From Jejuia pallidilutea (GTDB lineage: Bacteria; Bacteroidota; Bacteroidia; Flavobacteriales; Flavobacteriaceae), in contig NZ_PVEO01000001.1 of the NCBI RefSeq assembly GCF_002973595.1, positions 1-64,000 on the forward strand: a stretch of DNA of 64,000 nucleotides. Reading direction: 5' to 3'. Below the pieces are notes generated by a model. It worked only from the letters and a program-made list of their open reading frames with translations, made no database searches and was not told the DNA's origin. Positions 26,868 to 35,155 of the stretch are shown one piece after another; positions within the stretch are counted from its first letter, which is position 1; each line of letters starts with the position of its first letter. A program made the translations under genes and the position numbers.

Positions 26868-26875
26868 TATATTTG
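26868..26875 (+). promoter_or_regulatory. -7 box for gpmI
   Basis: TATATTTG is an exact -7 box, 23 bases before the ATG of gpmI. The -33 region is only T-rich. Confidence 0.55.
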
Positions 26876-26898
26876 CACCTTAAAACAAACCAATAAAA

Positions 26899-28416
26899 AT
26901 GAACAAAAAAGTCATCCTTATGATACTTGACGGTTGGGGCAAATCTCCAGACCCGAAAGTTTCTGCAATTGATAATGCAAACACACCTTTTATAGATAGT
27001 TTATATACAAAATACCCAAGCGCATCTTTAAGAACCGATGGCTTACATGTGGGCTTACCCGAAGGCCAAATGGGAAATAGTGAAGTTGGACACATGAATC
27101 TTGGAGCTGGCAGAATTGTGTACCAAGATTTGGTTAAAGTAAATTTAGCTGTAGAAAATAAAACCTTAAATAAAGAACAGGTTTTGGTAAATGCATTCAA
27201 TTATGCTAAAACTAACAACAAGGATGTTCACTTTTTAGGATTATTAAGTAACGGTGGCGTACATTCCCACATCAATCACCTTATTGGTTTAATTGACGCA
27301 GCCGAAGAAGCTGGAGTTAAAAATTCGTATGTCCATGGTTTTACAGATGGGCGCGATGTAGACCCAAAATCTGGCGCTGGTTTTGTAGAACAGCTACAAG
27401 CGCATATTAAAAATACCAATACCAAAATTGCCACTATTTCTGGTCGTTACTACGCCATGGATAGAGACAAACGCTGGGAGCGTATAAAATTGGTTTATGA
27501 CGCTTTGGTAAATGGCATTGGAGAAAGCTCTTATGATGTTACTGCATCGGTTAAAAATAATTATGCTAAAGATGTTACTGATGAGTTTATAAAACCAATT
27601 ATTGCTGTAGATAAAAATAATGTGCCTATTACTAAGGTAAAAGACGGCGATGTTATTATTTTCTTTAATTTTAGAACAGATAGAGGTCGAGAGTTAACCG
27701 AAGTATTATCTCAGAAGGATTTTCCTGAGTTCGGTATGAAAAAACTAGATTTACATTATGTAACACTTACCAATTATAACGACGAGTACAAAAACATAAA
27801 TGTAATTTTCAATAAAGAAAACTTAAGCGAAACTTTAGGTGAAGTATTAGAGAAGCACAACAAAAAACAAATACGAATTGCGGAAACCGAAAAGTATCCC
27901 CATGTTACCTTTTTCTTTTCTGGTGGTAGAGAAGAACCTTTTAAAGGCGAACAACGTATTTTAAGAAACTCTCCAAAAGTAGCTACCTACGATTTAAAAC
28001 CAGAAATGAGCGCTTACGAATTAAAAGATGCACTTGTTCCAGAACTTAATAAAGGAGAGGTAGATTTTGTGTGCTTGAATTTTGCTAATGGAGACATGGT
28101 TGGGCACACAGGAGTAATGGAAGCTGCCATTAAAGCTTGTGAGGCTGTTGATGAGTGCGTTAAAGAGGTTGTTACTGCCGCTTTAGATAACAATTATACC
28201 ACGCTATTAATTGCAGATCACGGTAATTGTGAAACCATGATAAATCCTGATGGTACACCAAATACAGCACATACCACTAACCCTGTACCTATTATTTTAA
28301 TTGATAAAGAATTAAAAAATATAAAAGATGGTATTCTTGGTGATTTAGCGCCAACAATATTAAAACTTATTGGTGTAGAACAACCAGAGGCAATGACGCA
28401 ACACCCATTAGTTTAA
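26899..28416 (+). CDS. gpmI: 2,3-bisphosphoglycerate-independent phosphoglycerate mutase
   Basis: A glycolytic enzyme converting 3-phosphoglycerate to 2-phosphoglycerate using two manganese ions. Metal ligand Asp11 is in ILDGWG, the phosphoserine nucleophile Ser61 is in MGNSEVGH, and the late metal-binding blocks NFANGDMVGHTG and IADHGNCE are intact. The 505-residue length is normal. It begins a short plus-strand pair with the HAD-like gene 45 bases downstream. Confidence 0.97.
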   Translation: MNKKVILMILDGWGKSPDPKVSAIDNANTPFIDSLYTKYPSASLRTDGLHVGLPEGQMGNSEVGHMNLGAGRIVYQDLVKVNLAVENKTLNKEQVLVNAFNYAKTNNKDVHFLGLLSNGGVHSHINHLIGLIDAAEEAGVKNSYVHGFTDGRDVDPKSGAGFVEQLQAHIKNTNTKIATISGRYYAMDRDKRWERIKLVYDALVNGIGESSYDVTASVKNNYAKDVTDEFIKPIIAVDKNNVPITKVKDGDVIIFFNFRTDRGRELTEVLSQKDFPEFGMKKLDLHYVTLTNYNDEYKNINVIFNKENLSETLGEVLEKHNKKQIRIAETEKYPHVTFFFSGGREEPFKGEQRILRNSPKVATYDLKPEMSAYELKDALVPELNKGEVDFVCLNFANGDMVGHTGVMEAAIKACEAVDECVKEVVTAALDNNYTTLLIADHGNCETMINPDGTPNTAHTTNPVPIILIDKELKNIKDGILGDLAPTILKLIGVEQPEAMTQHPLV

Positions 28417-28461
28417 AGAATTTAAAAGAATTAACTTTACGTAAAACAAACCCCAAATTGC

Positions 28462-28872
28462 ATGAATTTTGCAGATACACTTGTTATAGCTGTTGATTTT
28501 GATGGCACTATTGTAGAAGATGCCTACCCTAGAATTGGCAAACCGCAAATGTTTGCTTTTGAAACATTGAAGAAGTTACAAGATGAAGGGCATCGCCTTA
28601 TTTTATGGACCTACAGATGCGGTGATAAATTGGATGAAGCTGTAAAGTTCTGTGAAGATAACGGCATACAGTTTTATGCAGTAAACAAGAGTTTTCCTGA
28701 GGAAGAGTATACCAGCGATATTAGCAGAAAAATAAATGCCGATTTGTTTATTGACGATAGGAACGTTGGTGGTTTTTTAGGATGGGGCGAAATATACCAG
28801 CTATTAACCAATAGCGATATAAAAGCTTTGGAATACAAAAAGAAAAAAAGCTTCTTTGATTTTTTTAAATAA
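28462..28872 (+). CDS. small HAD-like hydrolase (BT0820 type)
   Basis: A 136-residue protein with the HAD motif I DFDGTIVED (residues 12-20; nucleophile Asp12 and general-acid Asp14), motif II in LILWTYR and motif IV region ADLFIDDRN. There is no large cap domain, and the size and sequence resemble the compact BT0820-type HAD proteins of Bacteroidota, which are structurally known but lack an assigned substrate. It follows gpmI by 45 bases. It converges on a CoA-transferase gene across a long hairpin. Confidence 0.87.
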   Translation: MNFADTLVIAVDFDGTIVEDAYPRIGKPQMFAFETLKKLQDEGHRLILWTYRCGDKLDEAVKFCEDNGIQFYAVNKSFPEEEYTSDISRKINADLFIDDRNVGGFLGWGEIYQLLTNSDIKALEYKKKKSFFDFFK

Positions 28873-28882
28873 ATAACAAAAC

Positions 28883-28929
28883 AACCTGTTGTGCGTTTTA
28901 TATATTAAAAACAGAGCGCATAACAGGTT
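28883..28929. repeat. long inverted repeat between convergent genes
   Basis: AACCTGTTGTGCG (28883-28895) is matched by CGCATAACAGGTT (28917-28929) with a single mismatch. The interior GTTTTATATATTAAAAAC can extend the stem. The right arm covers the stop codon of the minus-strand CoA-transferase gene. There is no long T run, so it is not a standard terminator; it may block transcription or protect 3' ends. Confidence 0.7.
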
Positions 28930-30193
28930 AAATCAAATCAAAGTATGCTCTATCTATAGATGCTCTATGGTCTGGGTGTGCTACGTTAACTAGCGCCTTT
29001 ACGCGCTCTTTAATAGTTTTTCCGTATAGATTAGCAATACCATATTCTGTAACTATGTAGTGTACATGCGCCCTAGTTGTAACAACCCCAGCACCAGGTT
29101 TTAAAGATGGTACTATTCTACTAATGCCATTTCTTGTAACAGATGGTAAAGCAATTATGGCTTTACCACCATCGCTTAACGAAGCACCACGAACATAATC
29201 CATCTGCCCACCAACTCCAGAGTACATTTTAGAGCCCATTGAATCTGCACAAACCTGCCCAGTAACATCAACCTCAATAGCAGAATTTATAGCAATCATT
29301 TTTGGGTTTTGTTTAATTATGGAAACATCGTTTACATAATCTGATGTTCGTAATTCTACAAACGGATTATCGTCTACATACTCATATAATCTTTTAGAAC
29401 CCATTAAAAAAGTAGATAATGTTCTTCCAGGATTTACACCTTTATAATTTCCGTTAATAACATCATTTAAAATTAAATCGATAACACCATCAGAAAACAT
29501 CTCTGTATGAAGCCCTAAATCTTTATGGTTTGTAAGCCGAGACAGAACCGCATTAGGTATATTACCAACACCCATTTGCAGTGTACTTCTATCATCAATT
29601 AAACTCGCTACGTAATCACTAATTTTATTTTCTATTGGAGTTGGGGTACCTAAAGCATGTACAGGAATAGGTTCATTACATTCAACAAACAAATCTATTT
29701 CAGAAAAGTGAATAATACCATCACCATGAGTTCTGGGCATTTGCGGATTTACTTGCGCTATAACCGTTTTAGCGTTATCAATAGCAGCCAAAGTGGCTTC
29801 AACAGAAACACCTAAAGAACAATACCCGTGCTTATCTGGTACAGAAACGTGTATTAAAGCTACATCTAAATCTATAATGTTTCTTTTAAAAAGTATGGGC
29901 AATTCACTTAAAAACACTGGCGTATAAGAGCCATTTCCTGCGGCTAAAGTATGGCGCACATTAGCACCAATAAAAAAAGAGTTAACATGAAAACTATCTC
30001 TTAATTCAGAGTTTGCATAAGGTGTATCACCTTCAACATGTAAATGGCATACTTCAACATTACGTAATTCTTCATAACGCTCTGTCATAGCATTCATTAA
30101 TAATTGGGGAGCAGCAGCTGCAGCCTGCACATATACCCTATCATTACTTTTTATAGCCTTTACAGCTTCTTGCGCACTTACACTTTTATACAT
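28928..30193 (-). CDS. acetyl-CoA hydrolase/CoA-transferase family protein
   Basis: A 421-residue enzyme of the 4-hydroxybutyrate CoA-transferase / acetyl-CoA hydrolase family. The catalytic Glu is in NSAIEVDVTGQV, followed by GVGGQMDYVRGASLS, which forms the CoA-binding loop. The N-terminal GNIPNAVLSRL and DHRASIDRAYFDL end are typical. It moves CoA between short-chain acids. It is monocistronic, with 120 bases to the divergent map gene. The exact acyl groups are not readable. Confidence 0.92.
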   Translation of the reverse strand: MYKSVSAQEAVKAIKSNDRVYVQAAAAAPQLLMNAMTERYEELRNVEVCHLHVEGDTPYANSELRDSFHVNSFFIGANVRHTLAAGNGSYTPVFLSELPILFKRNIIDLDVALIHVSVPDKHGYCSLGVSVEATLAAIDNAKTVIAQVNPQMPRTHGDGIIHFSEIDLFVECNEPIPVHALGTPTPIENKISDYVASLIDDRSTLQMGVGNIPNAVLSRLTNHKDLGLHTEMFSDGVIDLILNDVINGNYKGVNPGRTLSTFLMGSKRLYEYVDDNPFVELRTSDYVNDVSIIKQNPKMIAINSAIEVDVTGQVCADSMGSKMYSGVGGQMDYVRGASLSDGGKAIIALPSVTRNGISRIVPSLKPGAGVVTTRAHVHYIVTEYGIANLYGKTIKERVKALVNVAHPDHRASIDRAYFDLI

Positions 30194-30289
30194 TACTTAC
30201 ATTTTAATGCAGCAAAATTATAGTTTAAAAAGCAGAATAAAACTGCTATAAGTCATCTAATCTTAAAAAAAATGTTTTTTAAATTTAAG

Positions 30290-30297
30290 TATCTTTG
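30290..30297 (+). promoter_or_regulatory. -7 box for map
   Basis: TATCTTTG fits TAnnTTTG, 17 bases before the ATG of the methionine aminopeptidase gene. The upstream region is A/T-rich without a clear TTTG. Confidence 0.5.
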
Positions 30298-30314
30298 CCA
30301 ATATTTATTGACAA

Positions 30315-31133
30315 ATGATTAAAATAAAAACCAGAGAAGAGATAGAACTTATGCGCGAAAGCGCGTTAATAGTATCTAAAACCTTAGGCGAAGTTGCAAA
30401 GGCCATTAAACCAGGAGTTACAACTTTACAACTTGATAAAATTGCTGAAGAATACATAAGAGACCAAGGAGCAGTACCAGGGTTTTTAGGACTTTATGAC
30501 TTTCCTAATACGTTATGTATGAGTCCGAATTCTCAAGTGGTTCATGGCATACCAAATAACGATCCCTTAGTAGAAGGCGATATTATTTCTATTGATTGCG
30601 GTGCACTTAAAAATGGTTTTTATGGCGATCATGCTTATACTTTTGCCGTTGGGGAAATTGATGTAGAAACTGAAAAACTTCTAAAAATAACCAAAGAATC
30701 ACTTTACGTTGGTATAAGGGAGTTTAAGCTAAATAATCGTGTTGGCGATGTAGGATATGCCATTCAACAATATTGTGAAGCACATGGTTATGGTGTAGTA
30801 AGAGAATTGGTTGGTCATGGCTTAGGCAAAAAAATGCACGAAGACCCTGAAATGCCTAACTACGGTCGTAGAGGTCGTGGCAAAAAATTTGTTGAAGGTA
30901 TGGTAGTTGCTATAGAGCCTATGATAAATATGGGAACACAGCGCATTAAACAACACAGGGACGGCTGGACCATAACTACTTTAGACGGAAAACCATCTGC
31001 ACATTTTGAGCATGATGTTGCCTTGGTTGATGGCAAACCTGAATTACTTTCAACATTTGCATACATTTATGAAGCCTTAGGAATTAAGAGTAATGAGGAG
31101 GAGGAGTTTCGTAAGGAAGCTTTGGTGCTCTAA
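30315..31133 (+). CDS. map: methionine aminopeptidase, type I
   Basis: Removes the initiator methionine from new proteins. Dinuclear-metal ligands are visible as Asp in ISIDCGALKNGFYGDHAYT (two Asp), His in VGHGLGKKMHEDP, Glu in VAIEPMI and Glu in HFEHDVALVDG. At 272 residues it is a normal type Ia enzyme with no N-terminal extension. Its stop codon is only three bases from the left end of the inverted-repeat unit at 31137-31598. Confidence 0.97.
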   Translation: MIKIKTREEIELMRESALIVSKTLGEVAKAIKPGVTTLQLDKIAEEYIRDQGAVPGFLGLYDFPNTLCMSPNSQVVHGIPNNDPLVEGDIISIDCGALKNGFYGDHAYTFAVGEIDVETEKLLKITKESLYVGIREFKLNNRVGDVGYAIQQYCEAHGYGVVRELVGHGLGKKMHEDPEMPNYGRRGRGKKFVEGMVVAIEPMINMGTQRIKQHRDGWTITTLDGKPSAHFEHDVALVDGKPELLSTFAYIYEALGIKSNEEEEFRKEALVL

Positions 31134-31136
31134 GAA

Positions 31137-31598
31137 CTATTACACAAAGATTCTCAAAGGCGCACTGAGTTACACTGAGAATTATTAATTTCAATTAAAA
31201 TATATTGTACAACAAAATAACTGAAAATATAATTGGTGCAGCAATTGAAGTCCATAAGGCTTTAGGCCCCGGACTACTTGAATCTGCTTACCAAGAATGT
31301 CTTCTTTATGAATTAAAAGCCCTAGGTTATTCAGTAAGAAAAGAAGTTGTACAACCTGTAATCTGCAAACACAAAAAATTAGATCATGGCTATAGAATTG
31401 ATTTACTTGTTGAAAACTCTATTGTGTTAGAACTTAAAACAGTAGAAAATCTAACCTACATGAAATTGGGAAATTACCTATTAGGTTTGCTTCTTAATTT
31501 TAAAACTAAACTACTAAAAAACGGAATTAAAAGATTTATAAATACTATTGAGTAATGCTCTGTGGTACTCTATCGCTTTGTGAATCTCTGTGTAATAG
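31137..31598 (+). mobile_element. 462-bp unit with terminal inverted repeats carrying a GxxExxY gene
   Basis: The ends CTATTACACA...CTCAAAG (31137-31159) and their inverse CTTTGTGA...GTGTAATAG (31576-31598) match at 21 of 23 positions; the similarity continues, weaker, about 25 bases inward on each side. The unit contains one gene and nothing else. It fits exactly between the stop of map and the ATG of the methyltransferase gene (31602). GxxExxY genes framed by CACAGAG-like repeats recur in other genomes as I recall, which I cannot check here. Confidence 0.65.
31205..31555 (+). CDS. GxxExxY protein (PDDEXK_3 family)
   Basis: A 116-residue protein. The name-giving motif appears as GLLESAYQ (G-x-x-E-x-x-Y), preceded by IIGAAIEVHKALGPG. 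The nuclease-like core is DHGYRIDLLVENSIVLELKTV, where Asp, Glu and the ELK triad follow the PDDEXK pattern. Function of the family is not established. The only usable start is TTG 31205; an in-frame stop lies nine bases upstream. It is enclosed by inverted repeats, so it probably arrived as a unit between two resident genes. Confidence 0.88.
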   Translation: MYNKITENIIGAAIEVHKALGPGLLESAYQECLLYELKALGYSVRKEVVQPVICKHKKLDHGYRIDLLVENSIVLELKTVENLTYMKLGNYLLGLLLNFKTKLLKNGIKRFINTIE

Positions 31599-31601
31599 CT
31601 A

Positions 31602-32366
31602 ATGAAGAAACTATTCAAATTAGTACTAAACAAAATCCCAAGACCAATATTAATAAGGTTAAGCTACCTTATTCGTCCAGTTTTAGCATTGTATTTAAAG
31701 GGTACAACATACACAGACCCTATTGATGGCAAAAGTTTTAAAACGTTTTTGCCTTATGGATATGGAAAGCAACGCAATAATGTACTATCGCCTTCTACGC
31801 TCTCTTTAGAACGCCACAGACTACTTTGGTTATATTTAAAATATGAAACCAATTTTTTTTCAGATAACTTAAAAGTATTGCACTTTGCTCCTGAACAATG
31901 TTTTTTAAAACGTTTTAGAAAATTAAACAATTTGAATTATACCACAACAGATTTAGTGTCGCCAATAGCAGATGTAAAAGCTGATATTTGCAATCTTCCT
32001 TTTGAAAACAACACCTACGATGTAATATTATGCAACCATGTGCTAGAACATATTCCAGACGACACAAAAGCTATGCAAGAGTTGTATCGTGTAATGAAAC
32101 CTGGTGGTATGGGTATATTTCAAATTCCTCAAGATTTGAATAGAGATGTTACGTTTGAAGATAATTCTATTACCGACCAAAAGGAACGTGCCAAAATATT
32201 TGGGCAATACGACCATGTTCGTGTTTATGGAAGGGATTATTTTGATAAACTAAGAAGCATTGGTTTTAAAGTTGAAAAAGTAGATTATACAGCTTCATTA
32301 ACAAAAACGCAAATTAAAACCTATTGTTTAGCAGAGGGCGAAATTATTCCAGTAGTAACAAAATAA
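31602..32366 (+). CDS. class I SAM-dependent methyltransferase
   Basis: A 254-residue protein with FAPEQC-type motif I (LKVLHFAPEQCFLKRF), an acidic TTDLVSP segment, and the post-motif blocks YDVILCNHVLEHIPDD and ELYRVMKPGGMGIFQIP. The N-terminal 40 residues are basic and hydrophobic, which may associate with membrane. The substrate is unknown. Its ATG lies three bases after the right end of the inverted-repeat unit, so its native upstream region has been replaced. Confidence 0.88.
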   Translation: MKKLFKLVLNKIPRPILIRLSYLIRPVLALYLKGTTYTDPIDGKSFKTFLPYGYGKQRNNVLSPSTLSLERHRLLWLYLKYETNFFSDNLKVLHFAPEQCFLKRFRKLNNLNYTTTDLVSPIADVKADICNLPFENNTYDVILCNHVLEHIPDDTKAMQELYRVMKPGGMGIFQIPQDLNRDVTFEDNSITDQKERAKIFGQYDHVRVYGRDYFDKLRSIGFKVEKVDYTASLTKTQIKTYCLAEGEIIPVVTK

Positions 32367-32471
32367 AAAAGTTGCCCCAAAATAAACAGTATTTAAATCA
32401 GAACAACTCTTTGTAATTAAATGATTAATAGCAATTTTTAGACACAACACGTCACAAAAAGTCACAATTAA

Positions 32472-33467
32472 TTATTCAGGAAAACCGTTTAAGCTTAAAG
32501 TTTCTAATTCGTTATTATCATTTTCAAAAATAAAAAATACTTTTAGCTCGGGGTGTTGCGTTAAAAACGCACTAACTTTTTCTATTCCCATGGCCTGAAA
32601 AGCGGTTGCGTAACCATCGGCAACCATACAATCGTTAGCAATTACAGAAACACTTAAAATATTAGTTTTGGTAGGGTAGCCTGTTTTTGTGTTTATGATA
32701 TGCGCATATTTGTTACCTTTTTCATCAACTTTAAACTTTCGGTAAGTACCAGAGGTTGCCATAGCTTCATCTTTTAAACTAATGGCTTTGTAAACCGATT
32801 GTCCACCATCAAACCTAGGCTCGTCCAGACCTACACGCCATGGTGCATTTTTCTCCATATTTTTTCCACTCACTCGTAACTCTCCTCCTATTTCAACTAA
32901 ATAATTTTCTACGTTTTTACTTTCTAAAAACTTGCCAATAACATCAACACCATAACCTTTTGCTATGGCATTAAACTCTAGATACGTATTTGCTGGTTTA
33001 ATAATTTTGTCTCCTTTTAATTCTACCTTATTAAACCCCACAAACTGCATTAAACTATCAATGGTGGCACTGTTGGTTAAAAATTTATTGGTTTCTGCTC
33101 CAAAACTCCATGCGTTAACAACATCGCCAATTGTGGGATCAAAAACACCATTAGTTGCATTGTATATGTTTTTTGAAGTACGAAAAACATTTTTAAAATG
33201 CGCATCTACCTTTACAGGCTCATTTCTATTCAATTTAGAAATGTCAGAATTTGGAATATAAGTTGATAATGAGGCGTTTATAACGCTGAACAAACTATCA
33301 AATTGTGTTGTATAATTTATCTTAGAATCGTAAATAACGCTGTAGGAAGTACCAAAAACAGCTCCAGAAAGTTTTGTGTTTTCAGGTGCTTCAACAGGCG
33401 ACTTAAGTTTTTGTTTACACGAAAAAACAACAATTAAAAGTACTATAACTATTGAAAGTTTTTTCAT
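32472..33467 (-). CDS. apbE: FAD:protein FMN transferase
   Basis: A 331-residue lipoprotein (hydrophobic segment ending VVFSC, Cys17) that attaches FMN through a phosphodiester bond to Thr in the D-x-x-(S/A)-G-A-T motif of target proteins. Family signatures: FGTSYSVIY near the N-terminus, VDPTIGDV-like FDPTIG, AKGYGVD, NYLVEIGGELRVSG and the C-terminal Asp/Thr metal site ADGYATAFQAMG. NqrB and NqrC, encoded at 45299-47325, are the natural targets. Its ATG directly follows the stop of the small upstream gene, indicating translational coupling. Confidence 0.95.
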   Translation of the reverse strand: MKKLSIVIVLLIVVFSCKQKLKSPVEAPENTKLSGAVFGTSYSVIYDSKINYTTQFDSLFSVINASLSTYIPNSDISKLNRNEPVKVDAHFKNVFRTSKNIYNATNGVFDPTIGDVVNAWSFGAETNKFLTNSATIDSLMQFVGFNKVELKGDKIIKPANTYLEFNAIAKGYGVDVIGKFLESKNVENYLVEIGGELRVSGKNMEKNAPWRVGLDEPRFDGGQSVYKAISLKDEAMATSGTYRKFKVDEKGNKYAHIINTKTGYPTKTNILSVSVIANDCMVADGYATAFQAMGIEKVSAFLTQHPELKVFFIFENDNNELETLSLNGFPE

Positions 33468-33845
33468 TTAATTTAAGTTTGGTTCTATGTACTGAATACC
33501 GTTATATTCTATTAGATAGTCTTCGTTAAGATAAATTGGCAAGTCTTCTCCGTTAGGATTACCCAATCCAACCCCTGCATAAAGCACCTTGGCATCTTTT
33601 TCAAAAGCATGTTTTTTAAAAGACTCCATCCAAACAATATCGTAATTATTTGGGTTTTCTGGTAATATAACTGCACGAACAACTACAAAAAAGTACTGGT
33701 TGTTTTTGTCTATACATACAAATTGCGGATGCCGTTTTAATTTACTGTTAATAGCTACAAATTCAAAACCACGCTGTTCTAAATCTTTACCTACATGGTT
33801 CATAGCTAGGTTATGCAATTCCTGTTTTGAAAGTGGCTTACTCAT
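33468..33845 (-). CDS. small conserved protein coupled to apbE
   Basis: A 125-residue cytoplasmic protein with no signal peptide or Cys cluster. Relatives in flavobacteria are often labelled 'Na(+)-translocating NADH-quinone reductase subunit F', although it has no Fe-S or FAD motifs; the name reflects its usual place beside nqr/apbE genes. The sequence has a DxxxxGFEFVAINSKLKRHPQFVCI block and a VGLGNPNGEDLPIYLNEDY block. Its stop and the ATG of apbE are contiguous. A role in Nqr maturation is only an inference from location. Confidence 0.75.
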   Translation of the reverse strand: MSKPLSKQELHNLAMNHVGKDLEQRGFEFVAINSKLKRHPQFVCIDKNNQYFFVVVRAVILPENPNNYDIVWMESFKKHAFEKDAKVLYAGVGLGNPNGEDLPIYLNEDYLIEYNGIQYIEPNLN

Positions 33846-33871
33846 ATTACAAAAATACTAAAAGTTAATAG

Positions 33872-33902
33872 TATGATGACATTTTTAAACACTTTCGATG
33901 TA
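33872..33902 (+). repeat. 31-bp upstream repeat, copy 1
   Basis: The segment begins TATGATGACATTTTTAAA and ends TTCGATGTA. The same 31-base element occurs at 35093-35123. The first 18 and last nine bases are identical; the middle shifts by one base. It lies 38 bases before the ATG of the 33941 lipoprotein gene. Confidence 0.75.
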
Positions 33903-33940
33903 GAGATATAAACAATTGTTAAACCTTATTATAATTTATT

Positions 33941-35092
33941 ATGAAAACGCTAATTTATTTCTTGTGCGCAACAACACTAGTACTTTTTTCGTGTGGCCAA
34001 AACCAAACAAACCATAACGATCTAGCAGAATTTGATGATGATTCTGAATATTATTTTCAAGATAACGATACTCCTGAATTTAATGAAACCAAAATATCCC
34101 ATACCGAAAAAGAAAACTTAAAAGGCTATAAAGTAATGAGTAAACAATTTGGTATTCCAGTAGGTATTATGCCCATTCCAAAACACTGGAACGTAAAACA
34201 AAAAAATAAAGAAGGTATTTTATTTCAATCGCATGATGGTGTTAAAGTGTATGGCGAACGCTTTGTGTCCTACTTCTACTCTAACAACCAACAACTTAAT
34301 TATTTTACGCAACAAAGCGGAAAACCCGTTGCACCGGTTAAGAATGTAAACAGTGTAATTCAAGAAGATATTTTACCCCATGCTAAATCCCAAGGTTTAA
34401 AGCTATTAAAACAATTTTCGCTACCTGAACTGGCACAATTTGATAAACGCTTTGACAGCTATTTGTTTAAAGGCATACCAGAGAACAAACAATTTCAATG
34501 TATAGCTACCGAGTGGGAAGACCAAAACGGAGAGAAATCTATAGGCATTATTCGCTACTTTACAAATCAATACCCAAGTACGGGTGGTATGGATTGGGGA
34601 TATACCTTAAATGCTATGGGTGCTCCTGCTAATATCTACGAAAACGCCAAAAAGGCCTTTATTAATGCTTTAGTAAATTTTAAAATTAATCCGCAATGGG
34701 TACAAACCAGTAACAATTTTTATTCCCAAAAATCTAGACAAGGTGCAGCACAACACCAACAACGAATGGCCGCTATTAATACCCAAGGACAAGCTAGTAG
34801 AAACCTTGGCAATACTTATAGCTCAATTTCAGATAGTAGTTTTGAAAGTTGGAAACGCATAAACGATATGAACAATGCTGGACACTCTAAATCTATTAAC
34901 AACGGTATCTGGGAACGTACTACCATATCTAGCCCAAATACAGGACAACGCTATTATGTTGAGGGCCAAAATAATTATTATTGGATGAACCAAAACAATG
35001 AATACTTGGGTACAGATAATTCGCTCTATAACCCAAATACCGACAACGCCATAAATAATCAACAATGGTCTCAATACAACATTGAAAATTAA
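33941..35092 (+). CDS. lipoprotein of unknown function
   Basis: A 383-residue protein with lipobox LFSC (Cys18). Residues 25-45 are acidic. The middle (residues 60-260) is a mixed alpha/beta region of the kind seen in periplasmic lipoproteins, with 'YKVMSKQFGIPVGIMPIPKHW'. The C-terminal third is rich in Gln, Asn and Ser and reads like an extended tail. I recognise no domain. It shares a 31-bp upstream element with the next lipoprotein gene, 64 bases downstream of its stop, suggesting common control. Confidence 0.72.
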   Translation: MKTLIYFLCATTLVLFSCGQNQTNHNDLAEFDDDSEYYFQDNDTPEFNETKISHTEKENLKGYKVMSKQFGIPVGIMPIPKHWNVKQKNKEGILFQSHDGVKVYGERFVSYFYSNNQQLNYFTQQSGKPVAPVKNVNSVIQEDILPHAKSQGLKLLKQFSLPELAQFDKRFDSYLFKGIPENKQFQCIATEWEDQNGEKSIGIIRYFTNQYPSTGGMDWGYTLNAMGAPANIYENAKKAFINALVNFKINPQWVQTSNNFYSQKSRQGAAQHQQRMAAINTQGQASRNLGNTYSSISDSSFESWKRINDMNNAGHSKSINNGIWERTTISSPNTGQRYYVEGQNNYYWMNQNNEYLGTDNSLYNPNTDNAINNQQWSQYNIEN

Positions 35093-35123
35093 TATGATGA
35101 CATTTTTAAATCACTTCGATGTA
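35093..35123 (+). repeat. 31-bp upstream repeat, copy 2
   Basis: It starts at the base after the stop codon of the 33941 gene and ends 32 bases before the ATG of the 35156 gene. It matches the copy at 33872-33902, except for a one-base shift in the middle. Confidence 0.75.
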
Positions 35124-35155
35124 CAAATAAATTCAATAAATCAAAATATTAAATT

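Noticed and set aside
26880-27200. A 106-codon minus-strand frame opposite gpmI
   Set aside because: It lies wholly within the strongly supported gpmI coding frame and has no family features.
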